Counted from the first letter of the stretch, positions 38,195-47,645 are shown. The stretch: 64,000 nucleotides of DNA from Streptomyces sp. P9-A2 (GCF_036634175.1 NZ_JAZIFX010000001.1:5022001-5086000); one strand, 5' to 3'. Numbers and translations are program-made. The notes: generated from the letters alone by a model not told the origin.

Positions 38195-39142
38195 ATGAGC
38201 ACTGTGAACTCCAGCTCCCGCGTCCGCACCCTCGGTTCCCGCGAGGCCGGCCCCGGCCGCCCGGTGTACGTCACCGGCGAGATCGGCATCAACCACAACG
38301 GTGACATCGAGAACGCGTTCAAGCTGATCGACGCCGCCGCCGAAGCCGGCTGCGACGCCGTCAAGTTCCAGAAGCGCACCCCCGAGATCTGCACCCCGCG
38401 CGACCAGTGGGACATCGAGCGCGACACCCCCTGGGGCCGGATGACGTACATCGACTACCGCCACCGCGTGGAGTTCGGCGAGGAGGAGTACGGCCAGATC
38501 GACGCCTACTGCAAGAAGCGGGGCATCGACTGGTTCGCCTCCCCGTGGGACACCGAGGCCGTCGCCTTCCTGGAGAAGTTCGACGTCCCCGCCCACAAGG
38601 TCGCCTCCGCCTCCCTCACGGACGACGAGCTGCTGCGCTCCCTGCGCGCCACCGGCCGCACGATCATCCTCTCCACCGGCATGTCCACCCCGAAGCAGAT
38701 CCGCCACGCGGTCGAGGTGCTCGGCAGCGAGAACATCCTGCTCTGCCACTCCACCTCCACCTACCCGGCGAAGGCCGGGGAACTGAACCTCCGCATGATC
38801 AACACCCTCGAGCAGGAGTTCCCGAACGTCCCGATCGGCTACTCCGGCCACGAGACCGGCCTGCAGACCACGCTCGCCGCCGTCGCCCTCGGTGCCGCCT
38901 TCGTCGAGCGCCACATCACCCTGGACCGCGCCATGTGGGGCTCCGACCAGGCCGCGTCCGTCGAGCCGCAGGGCCTCACCCGCCTGGTCCGCGACATCCG
39001 CACCATCGAGGAGTCCCTCGGCGACGGCGTCAAGAAGGTCTACGAGTCCGAGCTGGGCCCGATGAAGAAGCTGCGTCGGGTCCCCGGCGTCGTCGCCGAG
39101 GCGGAGATCGCCGCGGCCGCCGGCGAGCCGCTGACCGTCTGA
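38195..39142 (+). CDS. neuB: Nonulosonic acid (sialic acid/Kdn) synthase NeuB
   Basis: A 315-residue TIM-barrel condensing a C6 sugar (ManNAc or mannose-6-phosphate type) with PEP. Family motifs: VTGEIGINHNGDIENAFKLIDAAAEAGCDAVKFQKR, ASPWDTEAVAFLEKF, KVASASLTDDELLR, LSTGMSTPKQI, CHSTSTYPAK, GYSGHE and FVERHITLDRAMWGSDQAASVEP. The C-terminal SAF/antifreeze domain (about 60 residues) found in most NeuB proteins is absent. It starts 12 bases after neuA. A fused phosphatase in NeuA suggests a 9-phosphate pathway, e.g. Kdn. Confidence 0.93.
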   Translation: MSTVNSSSRVRTLGSREAGPGRPVYVTGEIGINHNGDIENAFKLIDAAAEAGCDAVKFQKRTPEICTPRDQWDIERDTPWGRMTYIDYRHRVEFGEEEYGQIDAYCKKRGIDWFASPWDTEAVAFLEKFDVPAHKVASASLTDDELLRSLRATGRTIILSTGMSTPKQIRHAVEVLGSENILLCHSTSTYPAKAGELNLRMINTLEQEFPNVPIGYSGHETGLQTTLAAVALGAAFVERHITLDRAMWGSDQAASVEPQGLTRLVRDIRTIEESLGDGVKKVYESELGPMKKLRRVPGVVAEAEIAAAAGEPLTV

Positions 39143-39191
39143 CCCTCCCTCCCACCCACCCTCCCCTGACGACGGGAACGGTCGTACGTCG

Positions 39192-40256
39192 ATGAGCCCT
39201 CGCGCCGGGACCGCCGGCCCCCACACTCTCGCCTTCGTCGAGAGCCCGGTACAGCTGTTGAACGTGCTGGAGTGGGCGCACGCGCATGCGCCCGGCGTGG
39301 GGCTCACCCTCGTGGTGCTGTCCCCCCTCGACCCCATGACACGCGGGCAGTTGCGCCGCATGTCCGAACTCGCCCGCGAGGAGGGCCACGAGGTCCGCTG
39401 GGAGGAGGCGCGCGGCGGAGCCGGCGCACCCTTCCAGACCGTCGCCGGCCTGGCCGGCCCGCTGCGCCGCGCCTCCCGGGTCGTCCTCGGCGACCCCTTC
39501 TCGCGGTATGTGCAGCTCATGCTGACGATCACCCGCGCCCACGACCTCGTCGTCGTCGACGACGGCACGGCGACCATGGAGTTCGTCGGCCAGCTCGCGC
39601 GCGGCGAACGTCTGGTCCGCTGGCACCGCAAGGGCGGCCGCCGCGGCCCCCGCGACCTGCTCCTCGCCCCGGTCTCCGGCATCGCCCGGCGCAGGCTCAC
39701 CCCGGGCGGCCGGCGCCGGGTGGAGGTCTTCTCCTCGATGCCGGTCGACGACATCCCGGCCGGCGTCACCGTCAGCGCCAACTCCTTCGCCTGGACCCGG
39801 GAGCGGTTCGGCCCGCCCCGCATCACCAGGACCGCCGACATGGTGGGCACGTCCCTGGTGGAGACCGGAGTGGTGGACGCCGACGCCTACGTCGAGGCCG
39901 TCCGCTCCCTCACCAAGGCCCACGGCGCGACCCGCTACTTCGCCCACCGCCGTGAGAGCACCGAGAAACTCCACCGGCTCGCGGTCGAGACGGGTCTGGA
40001 GATCGTCCGCCCCGAACTGCCCCTGGAGCTGATAGCCCGCCGGGGCCCCATCGGCCGCACGGTCCTCAGCTTCCCGTCGACCGTCGTCCACACCCTCCCC
40101 CTGGCCCTGTCCGGCACGGAGGTCCGCATCGCGGTCTGCGACATCGACCCGGCCTGGCTCACCGAGAACGCCTCCCCGCGAGCCCAGGGCTTCCTCTCCG
40201 GCGTGACCGGCACGGCCCGCGACGTCCACCGCCTGTCGGCGGTGGCGCCGGCATGA
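39192..40256 (+). CDS. Putative sialyl/ulosonyl transferase (GT52/polysialyltransferase-like)
   Basis: A 354-residue protein starting after a short tail: HTLAFVESPVQLLNVLEWAHAHAPG, a typical GT52-like opening. Later VVVDDGTATMEFVGQLARG gives the acidic-Asp-Gly motif, ATRYFAHRRESTEKLHRLA the basic motif, and VLSFPSTVVHTLPLAL the Ser-Thr motif. These are the CMP-sugar transferase hallmarks. It follows neuB by 49 bases and probably uses its CMP-activated product. The acceptor is unknown. Confidence 0.75.
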   Translation: MSPRAGTAGPHTLAFVESPVQLLNVLEWAHAHAPGVGLTLVVLSPLDPMTRGQLRRMSELAREEGHEVRWEEARGGAGAPFQTVAGLAGPLRRASRVVLGDPFSRYVQLMLTITRAHDLVVVDDGTATMEFVGQLARGERLVRWHRKGGRRGPRDLLLAPVSGIARRRLTPGGRRRVEVFSSMPVDDIPAGVTVSANSFAWTRERFGPPRITRTADMVGTSLVETGVVDADAYVEAVRSLTKAHGATRYFAHRRESTEKLHRLAVETGLEIVRPELPLELIARRGPIGRTVLSFPSTVVHTLPLALSGTEVRIAVCDIDPAWLTENASPRAQGFLSGVTGTARDVHRLSAVAPA

Positions 40257-40352
40257 ACGGATACCGGTGACCGCCCACCTGGAAGTGAGCGACGGCGTCA
40301 CCGCCCGCGGAGCGCCTGGCAACTCTCCGGGAGCCCGGCCGGCCGGCGACGG

Positions 40353-41705
40353 TCACTGCCCCTCTCGGCCCCCGGCCACCGAACCTTGCGCGTACCCGTT
40401 CAGGGCCAGTGCCGCGGCCTCGCCCCGTGAGCCGACTTCGAGTTTCCTCAGTACTCCGGTGACGTGGAACTTGACGGTACTTTCAGTGATTCCGAGTGCG
40501 TCCGCGATGGCCTTGTTCCGCTTGCCCTGCGCGAGAAGGTGCAGAACCTCCCGTTCCCGCGCGTTGAGACTCGACAGCCTGGTCTCACCGGTTCGAACGG
40601 CCGGCGGGGCGAAAGGAAGGACGATGCCGGCCCGGCTCCCCCAGCCCGCCACGGCGTCGAGGCTGACCGTGGCGCCGAGCGTGCGTGCGCGGCCCTCGAG
40701 CTGGCGTGACAGCGCGCGCACGTCCACGCTCCCGGATTCCTGCTCCCGCACGTCGATCCGCAGCGACGTGCCGTCACAGGTCCAAGCGATGCGCAGGCGC
40801 GACGGACCCGGTTGCGCGGTGAAGGCCAGCACCGCGGTCCGTGTCATCGCACGGGCGGCGTAGGCGACTTCTCCGGGCAACGGCCGCGCCGCCCTGTCCG
40901 GCGGAACGAATTCGACACGCGCTTCGTGATGCTTGAGCAGGTGCCGGATGTCCCTGCGCAGCTTCGTGAACGCGGCCGGGGCCGGTTCCTCGGTCAGGGC
41001 CAGATCGGACTTCTGGGCGGAGCGCAACGCCACCAGCGCGACGGAGGCGGACTCGGTCGCGGTCACGCGGGCACGGTGATCGTCGAGTGCGGTGGCGCGC
41101 AGCGTGTTCAGGATGGCCACCAGCGCACTCTCGTGCGCCGTCGCCATCTCGGTGATGGTGCGGGCCCGCTCACTGGAGGCCGCGCGCGACTCGGCGAGGT
41201 AGTCCGGGCTCGCCTGCGTGACCTGTTGGCTGATCGAGGTCGCGACGATCCCGAAGAGGGCCGACAGGGCGGCGGGCTGCGGGAACAGCTTGCGGGAGGC
41301 GCGCGGCACGAGGACGAGCAGCGTGTCCACCGGGTCACGGACGGCCCAGACGGTGCGGGTGGTCCCGCCGATCGCCGCCGTGGTGCTGAGCGGCCGACCG
41401 GGCTCGACAAGGGCCTTCAGCTGCTCGAGTTCGTCGATCGTGACCTTGCTGGTCATTTCGGTCGCGCCGGTGACCTTTCGTGGCCGGCCCGTGCACTCCC
41501 TGGTGAAGATGATGAGCGCGGTGTGCGGCCACCGGTCCGACAAAAAGCGGGAGAACCGGCGTGCGATCTCGTGCAGCGGACCCTCGATGACCTCTCGCAG
41601 TGCGAGGAGATCCGCTTCTGGCGGTGCCTTCATGTCGAGCATTCCACGTACCGTAGCCGGTCCGGCCGGCTGGTCGGAAGTCGAGGTTCTGCTGGTCTGT
41701 CGCAC
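40353..41705 (-). CDS. LuxR-type regulator with histidine-kinase-like ATPase fragment
   Basis: A 450-residue regulator. Residues 1-180 resemble a GAF-like sensor; the middle is helical. A HATPase-like segment ([16 protein letters not shown]...[22 protein letters not shown], the last part like a G2 box) precedes the LuxR HTH ([43 protein letters not shown]). There is no phospho-acceptor His or receiver domain. It starts with GTG at 41703-41705. It is divergent from the mycothiol-linked dehydrogenase across 98 bases and probably controls it; MnoR-like LuxR proteins control methanol oxidation in mycobacteria. Confidence 0.82.
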   Translation of the reverse strand: MRQTSRTSTSDQPAGPATVRGMLDMKAPPEADLLALREVIEGPLHEIARRFSRFLSDRWPHTALIIFTRECTGRPRKVTGATEMTSKVTIDELEQLKALVEPGRPLSTTAAIGGTTRTVWAVRDPVDTLLVLVPRASRKLFPQPAALSALFGIVATSISQQVTQASPDYLAESRAASSERARTITEMATAHESALVAILNTLRATALDDHRARVTATESASVALVALRSAQKSDLALTEEPAPAAFTKLRRDIRHLLKHHEARVEFVPPDRAARPLPGEVAYAARAMTRTAVLAFTAQPGPSRLRIAWTCDGTSLRIDVREQESGSVDVRALSRQLEGRARTLGATVSLDAVAGWGSRAGIVLPFAPPAVRTGETRLSSLNAREREVLHLLAQGKRNKAIADALGITESTVKFHVTGVLRKLEVGSRGEAAALALNGYAQGSVAGGREGQ

Positions 41706-41803
41706 AGGTCGTCCGTCCTTGGCGCAGAGCTAATGTCGTAGTCGTAGAGGGCATGCGCCGGTGCGCATGCGTTTCCGGCCGACCGATGAAGGAACCCACT
41801 CAG

Positions 41804-42889
41804 ATGCCACAGCAGGTCCGCGGTGTGATCGCCCGTTCCAAGGGAGCTCCGGTCGAGCTCACCGACATCGTGATTCCCGACCCGGGACCAGGTGAGGTCG
41901 TTGTCGCGGTCGCCGCGTGCGGCGTGTGCCACACCGATCTGACCTACCGCGAAGGCGGTATCAACGACGACTTCCCGTTCCTCCTCGGACACGAGGCCGC
42001 CGGCACCGTGGAGAGCGTCGGCGAAGGCGTCGAGTCGGTGCAGCCCGGCGACTTCGTCGTCCTGAACTGGCGTGCCGTGTGCGGGCAGTGCCGGGCCTGT
42101 AGGCGCGGGCGTTCCCAGTACTGCTTCGACACGTTCAACGCGAGCCAGAAGATGACTCTGACCGACGGGACGGAACTCACCCCGGCGCTCGGCATCGGTG
42201 CTTTCGCGGACAAGACCCTGGTGCACGCCGGACAGTGCACCAAGGTGGATCCGTCCGCGGACCCCGCCGTCGCGGGTCTGCTCGGCTGCGGTGTCATGGC
42301 CGGCCTGGGCGCCGCCGTCAACACCGGCGGGGTGGGCCGCGGGGACTCGGTGGCCGTCATCGGCTGTGGCGGCGTGGGCGACGCGGCCGTCGTCGGGGCG
42401 CGGCTGGCGGGCGCATCGAAGATCATCGCGGTGGACCGGGACGAGAAGAAGCTGGCCTGGGCGGTCGACCTGGGCGCCACCCACACGGTCAACGCCGGAA
42501 AGGCCGACGTCGTCACCGCGATCGCCGAGCTGACAGGCGGGTTCGGCGCCGATGTCGTCATCGACGCGGTCGGCCGGCCCGAGACGTGGAAGCAGGCGTT
42601 CTACGCGCGCGATCTCGCGGGCACCGTCGTGCTGGTGGGCGTGCCCACGCCGGACATGAAGCTGGACATGCCGCTGCTCGACTTCTTCTCCCGCGGCGGT
42701 GCGCTGAAGTCGTCCTGGTACGGCGACTGTCTGCCGGAGCGCGACTTCCCGATGCTCGTCGACCTGTACCTGCAAGGCAGGCTGCCGCTGGAGAAGTTCG
42801 TCTCCGAACGCATCGCGCTCGAAGAGGTCGAGAAGGCCTTCCACACCATGCGGGCCGGCGAGGTTCTGCGTTCGGTGGTGGTCCTGTGA
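41804..42889 (+). CDS. S-(hydroxymethyl)mycothiol dehydrogenase (zinc MDR family)
   Basis: A 361-residue zinc alcohol dehydrogenase. Catalytic zinc residues are in [15 protein letters not shown] and LLGHEAAG; structural zinc cysteines are [15 protein letters not shown]; the coenzyme site is [22 protein letters not shown]. The pattern ([28 protein letters not shown] and [13 protein letters not shown]) is that of mycothiol-dependent formaldehyde dehydrogenase, oxidising S-hydroxymethyl-mycothiol with NAD. ATG 41804 follows GAAGGA. The next gene overlaps by four bases. Confidence 0.9.
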   Translation: MPQQVRGVIARSKGAPVELTDIVIPDPGPGEVVVAVAACGVCHTDLTYREGGINDDFPFLLGHEAAGTVESVGEGVESVQPGDFVVLNWRAVCGQCRACRRGRSQYCFDTFNASQKMTLTDGTELTPALGIGAFADKTLVHAGQCTKVDPSADPAVAGLLGCGVMAGLGAAVNTGGVGRGDSVAVIGCGGVGDAAVVGARLAGASKIIAVDRDEKKLAWAVDLGATHTVNAGKADVVTAIAELTGGFGADVVIDAVGRPETWKQAFYARDLAGTVVLVGVPTPDMKLDMPLLDFFSRGGALKSSWYGDCLPERDFPMLVDLYLQGRLPLEKFVSERIALEEVEKAFHTMRAGEVLRSVVVL

Positions 42890-43515
42890 ACGGCCTGCGT
42901 ATCGAGCGCGTGGTCACCTCCGGTGTCTTCGCCCTCGACGGCGGCACGTGGAACGTCGACAACAACGTCTGGCTCGTCGGCGACGACGACGAGGTGGTGA
43001 TCATCGACGCGGCGCACGACGAGCAAGCGATCATCAAGGCGGTGGGAGATCGGAACGTGGTGGCCGTCGTGTGCACGCACGGTCACAACGACCACGTCAC
43101 CGTCGCGCCGCAACTGTCCCATGAGCTCCAGGCGCCGATCCTGCTGCATCCCGGCGACCGGGAGCTGTGGGAGATGACCCACCCCGGCCAGGCCTTCGGG
43201 CACGCGAGCGACACGCAGCGCGTCGACGTGGCGGGCACGGCACTCGAAGTGATCCACACTCCGGGCCACTCTCCCGGGTCCGTCTGCCTGCACCTGCCCG
43301 AAGCCAAGACGCTGTTCACCGGGGACACGCTGTTCTCGGGCGGCCCCGGAGCCACGGGCCGTTCGTTCTCCGACTTCCCCACCATCATCGGGTCCATCCG
43401 CGACAGGCTGTTCACGCTGCCCGAGGAAACCCGTGTCCACACCGGACACGGCGACGGCACCACGATCGGCGCCGAGACGCCGTACCTGGCCGAATGGATC
43501 GCACGCGGACACTGA
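42886..43515 (+). CDS. Metallo-beta-lactamase-fold hydrolase paired with the mycothiol dehydrogenase
   Basis: A 209-residue MBL-fold protein with the metal motif [10 protein letters not shown] (HxHxDH), a second His in [13 protein letters not shown], Asp in [16 protein letters not shown], and [10 protein letters not shown] at the end. Such genes regularly follow mycothiol-dependent formaldehyde dehydrogenase and are thought to hydrolyse S-formyl-mycothiol to formate. GTG 42886 overlaps the dehydrogenase stop (GTGA), so they are coupled. Confidence 0.9.
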   Translation: MNGLRIERVVTSGVFALDGGTWNVDNNVWLVGDDDEVVIIDAAHDEQAIIKAVGDRNVVAVVCTHGHNDHVTVAPQLSHELQAPILLHPGDRELWEMTHPGQAFGHASDTQRVDVAGTALEVIHTPGHSPGSVCLHLPEAKTLFTGDTLFSGGPGATGRSFSDFPTIIGSIRDRLFTLPEETRVHTGHGDGTTIGAETPYLAEWIARGH

Positions 43516-43824
43516 GCCGACCCCGGGCCGGCGAACGACCGGCGACAGCGCTTTCGCCCACTTCCCCGGCCCGTACGGCGGCATCGCCCGGCACACCACC
43601 GAGCGGGAGCCGCTCGGCATGGAAAAACAGGTGCGGGGCACCTGCGCGGGCACCACCAACGCTGCCCGCGCTTCTCGTACTTGGTTACTCCCCGCTGAGC
43701 CGGAACCTGCACCCGGTGCGGTGGAGGGCGGAGACCCGGAGCAGGCCACGAACCTGGATGCACTCGGCCACGGTCTTGTGATCCTCAACCAGCTCAGCGC
43801 TGCTGCTCAGGCCCGGTGGGTGAA
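43516..43824. other. Intergenic region after the MBL gene
   Basis: 309 bases with no convincing ORF. It contains a 7-bp hairpin near 43629-43645 and a 9-bp one at 43644-43671 (10-base loop), a likely weak terminator of the formaldehyde operon. Confidence 0.5.
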
Positions 43825-44048
43825 CTACTTCAGGTGCTCCTCAAGATCTTCGACGGTCCAGTCAGCCTGGCGGAGGATGGAACGAAGGGTGCCGGGCGCA
43901 AGGCTGCGGTGGAGAGGGACGATGACCGTCTGCTCGCCGCTGCGGTACTTGGCATGGCTGCCACGGGTGGTGACGTGCTCGAACCCGCCCCGTTCGAGGC
44001 CTTCGCGACAGCCGGGCCGGAGAGGCCGGAGGGGACGGCGGGACTCAT
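43825..44048 (-). pseudogene. hicA: hicA toxin gene broken by a one-base frameshift
   Basis: ATG 44046-44048 opens MSPAVPSGLSGPAVAK and then must shift frame near 43998-44002 to continue as the HicA core: GLERGGFEHVTTRGSHAKYRSGEQTVIVPLHRSLAPGTLRSILRQADWTVEDLEEHLK, stop at 43825-43827. Adding one base to the GGCC at the break restores KALERGGF. The core keeps the HicA catalytic His in RGSHAKY. As read, no functional toxin is made. The ATG overlaps the hicB stop. Confidence 0.82.
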
Positions 44049-44263
44049 GCGGCGCGCCGGATTTCGACGGGCGCGGTGATCACCTCGGTGACCTCGGGGG
44101 CAGGCGCGTCCTCGAAGTACAGCTCCAGTGCCTCGCGGAGGTTCTCCAGGGACTCCTCGATGGTTTCTCCCTGCGAGGTGACCTCGACCTGGAGGCAGCG
44201 TGCCACGTACCAGTCGCCCTCGCGGGTGATCGCGGCGGTCAGGTGCAGTGCTTCAGCGCTCAT
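44045..44263 (-). CDS. hicB: HicB-family antitoxin
   Basis: A 72-residue protein (MSAEALHLTAAITREGDWYVARCLQVEVTSQGETIEESLENLREALELYFED) with the partial RNase-H-like HicB fold. It lacks a visible C-terminal DNA-binding helix, as in short HicB types. It precedes hicA with a four-base overlap, the usual toxin-antitoxin coupling. With hicA frameshifted it would be an orphan antitoxin. Confidence 0.87.
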   Translation of the reverse strand: MSAEALHLTAAITREGDWYVARCLQVEVTSQGETIEESLENLREALELYFEDAPAPEVTEVITAPVEIRRAA

Positions 44264-44829
44264 GTCGTCAGTCTGGCACGCACCCCCGGTGGGCCGGGGA
44301 CTTTCTCCGCCGTCACCCGCGACCGTCCCCGTGTCGACCGGGTGGAAGCCGTCCTGCGGCTTTACGCAGGCCTGGGCTCGTGCACAACCGCTCCGGTCAG
44401 CCGTGCGACGTGCCGGCACAGGTGCGGAGAAGGCGGAGGACGGCGGCCGGGGAACTTCATCGGGTCGGCGTGCACAGCCCCGCACCCTGTCGGCGCAACC
44501 CGGGGTGCCGGAGGTGCTTTCACCCGTGCGAGTGGACGGCGGCCGCGCACCGGTGGACAGGGGCGTGCCGTGTCCGGCAGGCGAACCGGTCCGCGTGACG
44601 CGGGCGATGCGTGGTACACCGAGGAGAGGTGGAGTGCGGTGCCGGAAGCGGCCGCTGCGAGCGGCGCGCCTTCCGGCGGTCTGTGTGGGCTCGTCCGCGT
44701 ACGAGGGCGGCGAGTTTACCCATCACAGAGCACGACTAAGCGTGGGACTGCCGGGTTTTCTTCCGCTGACAGGCTGATTTTTCTTGATCAGGGGTCGGTC
44801 GGGGGCTCCGGCGTCCTACCCTTCAAAGG
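44264..44829. other. Long gene-free stretch before the M20 gene
   Basis: 566 bases in which all frames show codon use unlike real genes. G+C is high until about 44715, then 44715-44790 is A+T-richer and probably holds the promoter of the M20 gene. I see no tRNA, repeat array or insertion sequence in it. Confidence 0.5.
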
Positions 44830-46116
44830 GTGAAGCAACTGATGTCACTGGAGTCCGAGGAGTCCGAGGTCGATCTGGCCGGAGGGGCGGTGCTTCCGGG
44901 TACGCTCCCCGAGGCCCTGCGCGCCGAGCTCATCGCCTTCCGACGCGACCTGCACATGCACCCCGAGCTGGGCAACCAGGAGTTCCGTACGACCGCCGCG
45001 ATCAAGGAGCGGCTGGAGCGGGCCGGTCTTACCCCGCGCGTACTCTCCGGCGGGACCGGTGTCATCTGTGACATCGGGGTGATGGACGGCACGCCCGCCG
45101 GCACCGGCCCGGACACCGGTACCGGAGCGGCTCCCGGCACCGGCATACTCGCCCTGCGGGCCGACATCGACGGACTGCCCATCCCCGACATGAAGAGCGA
45201 GTGCCCGTACCGCTCCACCGTGCCCGACCGGGCGCACGCCTGCGGCCACGACGTGCACACCACCGTCGTGCTGGGCACCGGGCTCGTCCTCGCCGAACTG
45301 CACCGTCAGGGCCGGCTGCCCCGGCCGGTGCGGCTGATCTTCCAGCCCGCCGAGGAGGTGCTGCCCGGCGGGGCCGCCGACGCCATCCTGGACGGCGCGC
45401 TCGACGGGGTCGGGCGGATCGTCGCCGTGCACTGCGACCCCCGGGTCGACGCCGGGAGGATCGGGCTGCGCGAAGGCCCCATCACCTCCGCCTGCGACCG
45501 TCTCGAGATCGCCCTCGACGGCCCCGGCGGCCACACCGCCCGCCCGCATCTGACCACCGACCTGGTCACCGCCGCCGCCCGGGTCGTCACCGACGTGCCC
45601 GCCCTGGTGGGCCGGCGGGTCGACAGCCGCAGCGGGCTCGCCATCACCTGGGGCAGGGTCGAATCCGGCCACGCGCCCAACGTCATCCCGCAGCACGCCG
45701 AGCTCTCCGGCACCGTGCGCTGCCTGGACCTGGAGACCTGGCGGCTGGCCCCGGACACCGTGGTCGCCGCCATCGACGAGGTGGCCAACCTGCACCGCGC
45801 CAAGTCGGAGATCACCTACGTGCGCGGAGTCCCGCCGGTCGTCAACGAGGCCGGCGCCACCGAACTCCTGCGGGACGCCATGATCGCGCGACGCGGCGCG
45901 GAGTCCGTGGACAGCACCGAACAGAGCCTCGGCGGCGAGGACTTCTCCTGGTACCTGGAGCACGTCCCCGGCGCCATGGCCCGCCTCGGGGTGCGTCCCC
46001 CGGGCGAGCGCACCATCCGCGACCTGCACCAGGGCGACTTCGACGTCGACGAGCACGCCATCACCGTGGGCGTCGAACTCTTCACCGCCGCCGCCCAGCT
46101 GGACGCCCTGCGCTGA
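44830..46116 (+). CDS. M20-family amidohydrolase (peptidase M20D)
   Basis: A 428-residue metallo-hydrolase. FRRDLHMHPELGNQEF is the family start, ALRADIDGLPI and HACGHDVHTTVVLGTGLVL give metal ligands, IFQPAEEVLPGGA the catalytic Glu pair, and SLGGEDFSWYLEHVPGAMARLGVR the last ligand. The family removes acyl or amino-acid groups from amides (hippurate, N-acyl amino acids, indole conjugates). GTG 44830 or ATG 44842 can be the start; AAAGGG favours the second. It is followed by the bmpA region on the same strand. Confidence 0.9.
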   Translation: MKQLMSLESEESEVDLAGGAVLPGTLPEALRAELIAFRRDLHMHPELGNQEFRTTAAIKERLERAGLTPRVLSGGTGVICDIGVMDGTPAGTGPDTGTGAAPGTGILALRADIDGLPIPDMKSECPYRSTVPDRAHACGHDVHTTVVLGTGLVLAELHRQGRLPRPVRLIFQPAEEVLPGGAADAILDGALDGVGRIVAVHCDPRVDAGRIGLREGPITSACDRLEIALDGPGGHTARPHLTTDLVTAAARVVTDVPALVGRRVDSRSGLAITWGRVESGHAPNVIPQHAELSGTVRCLDLETWRLAPDTVVAAIDEVANLHRAKSEITYVRGVPPVVNEAGATELLRDAMIARRGAESVDSTEQSLGGEDFSWYLEHVPGAMARLGVRPPGERTIRDLHQGDFDVDEHAITVGVELFTAAAQLDALR

Positions 46117-46484
46117 GCGGGCGGGGCCGGTCAGCCGCCTCATCGGCCCCCTCCGGCCCCCTCCGGCCACCTCTGTCCTCTCTGTCCTCTCTGTCGCCTT
46201 CGCCCCCGCCACCCCTCCGTCCCCGCTTCGTCGCTCCACTTGTGTCCCGGGTGGGGGAGGGGAGCGTGGTGCGCGTGACGCCCAGCCGCGCACTGTTCCG
46301 GCCACCCCTTCCGTCGCTTTCCACCCCTTCGATCCCCTATGGCCCTCTGTTTCACCAGGGTGTAACCGGCCATCGGCACGAATGGATAACGGCCCCGCTG
46401 TACCCCGTTCCCAGGAGTGTCTACGCGCGTTAATGTCGCCGAACCGAGCGCCGCCGCGGGGCTTTGGAGAATGGGGAGCGTCAG
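46117..46484. other. bmpA1 upstream region
   Basis: 368 bases without a gene. It begins with pyrimidine-rich short repeats (CTCTGTCCT units at about 46170-46195) and CCCCCTCCGG units at 46144-46168, and ends with the promoter region and conserved palindrome upstream of bmpA1. Confidence 0.6.
46420..46434. promoter_or_regulatory. Nucleoside-regulon palindrome, site A (TCTACGCGCGTTAAT)
   Basis: This 15-base sequence is identical to site B and contains the ACGCGCGT core shared with the perfect palindromes at sites C and D. It lies about 50 bases upstream of the bmpA1 start. Confidence 0.75.
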
Positions 46485-47540
46485 ATGCGTCGGATATCCA
46501 GACTGACTCGCGTCGCTGTGGGGGTCGCGTCGCTCGCACTCGCCGCCACGGCCTGCGGTGGTACCAGCAGCGAGGGCGGGGACAGCTCGGAGAGCTCCAC
46601 GAAGGGCGACCTCGGTCTCGCCATCGCCTACGACATCGGCGGCAAGGGCGACCAGTCCTTCAACGACGCCGCGTACGCGGGGCTCCAGAAGGCCGAGAAG
46701 GAGTTCGGCTACAAGACCGCCGACATCGAGCCCACCGAGGGCGAGACCGACGCGGACAAGGAACAGCGCCTCTCGTCGCTCGCCAAGCAGGGTTACAACC
46801 CCGTCATCGGCGTCGGTTTCGCCTACGGCCCGGCGATGACGGCCGTGGCCGAGAAGTACCCGGACACCACCTTCGGCATCGTCGACTCCGTGGTCGAGGG
46901 CGATAACGTCGCCTCCCTCGTCTTCGCCGAGGAGCAGGCGTCCTACCTCGCCGGCGTCGCCGCGGCCAAGGCCACCAAGACCGATGTGGTGGGCTTCATC
47001 GGCGGTGTGGACATCCCGCTGATCCACAAGTTCCGCGCGGGCTTCGAGCAGGGCGTCAAGGCGACCGACCCGAAGGTCAAGGTCGTCTCGCAGTTCCTGA
47101 CGCAGACCGCGGAGGAGGGCGGCTTCTCCAGCCCCGACAAGGGCAAGGCCGCCGCCGAGGGCCAGATCGAGAAGAAGGCCGACGTCGTCTACCAGGCGGC
47201 CGGCCTCTCCGGGCAGGGCGTGATCGAGGCCGCCGCCAAGGCGAAGGTCTGGGCGATCGGTGTCGACTCCGACCAGTACCAGCAGGAAGCCCTCGCCGGC
47301 TACAAGGACTTCATCCTCACCTCCGCCACCAAGGAGGTCGGCGGTTCGGTGTACGCCCTCGCCAAGTCCGTCAAGGATGACAAGCCGCTGACCGGCACTC
47401 AGGTCTTCGACCTGAAGGTGGACGGCGTCGGCCTCTCCGACAGCAACCCGAAGATGGGCGAGATCGAGGGCCTGACGGACGCCGTGGCCAAGGCCAAGGA
47501 AGGCATCATCGACGGCTCCATCACCGTCAAGACGGAGTAA
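46485..47540 (+). CDS. BmpA-family substrate-binding lipoprotein 1 (nucleoside uptake)
   Basis: A 351-residue lipoprotein. The signal peptide ends at lipobox ATAC with Cys24, followed by a Ser/Gly/Glu linker. The body is the BMP family purine-nucleoside binding fold (IAYDIGGKGDQSFNDAAYAGLQKAEKEFGYKT, VGFAYGPAMTAVAEKYPDTTFGIVD, GFIGGVDIPLIHKFRAGFEQG, AIGVDSDQYQQEA). It feeds the ABC transporter encoded at 50.0-54.0 kb. ATG 46485 follows GGGGAG. A hairpin terminator follows at 47610. It is a paralogue of the protein at 48757, with a shared 75-base identical block. Confidence 0.94.
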   Translation: MRRISRLTRVAVGVASLALAATACGGTSSEGGDSSESSTKGDLGLAIAYDIGGKGDQSFNDAAYAGLQKAEKEFGYKTADIEPTEGETDADKEQRLSSLAKQGYNPVIGVGFAYGPAMTAVAEKYPDTTFGIVDSVVEGDNVASLVFAEEQASYLAGVAAAKATKTDVVGFIGGVDIPLIHKFRAGFEQGVKATDPKVKVVSQFLTQTAEEGGFSSPDKGKAAAEGQIEKKADVVYQAAGLSGQGVIEAAAKAKVWAIGVDSDQYQQEALAGYKDFILTSATKEVGGSVYALAKSVKDDKPLTGTQVFDLKVDGVGLSDSNPKMGEIEGLTDAVAKAKEGIIDGSITVKTE

Positions 47541-47609
47541 GGCGGCAGGAGAGCGGCGCAGCTCGTACTACCGCACTACCGCACTACCGCAGCACCGCAG
47601 TGACGAAGC

Positions 47610-47645
47610 CGGGCGGGCACCCCAGTGGGTGTCCGCCCGCTTTTC
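47610..47645 (+). terminator. Rho-independent terminator after bmpA1
   Basis: A GC-rich stem (CGGGCGGGCACCC with GGGTGTCCGCCCG, one G-T mismatch) and a CAGT loop are followed by TTTT at 47641-47644. Confidence 0.85.

Noticed and set aside
36737..39850. 1037-codon minus-strand ORF across neuA and neuB
   Set aside because: It spans several convincing plus-strand genes and has no domain pattern; caused by high G+C third positions.
44264..44829. Possible tRNA or small RNA gene in the long gap
   Set aside because: No cloverleaf-like arm spacing or CCA-adjacent T-arm sequence could be found by eye.
43433..44833. 466-codon ORF across hicBA and the intergenic region
   Set aside because: Poor codon pattern and no motifs; it runs opposite the clear hicB and hicA sequences.
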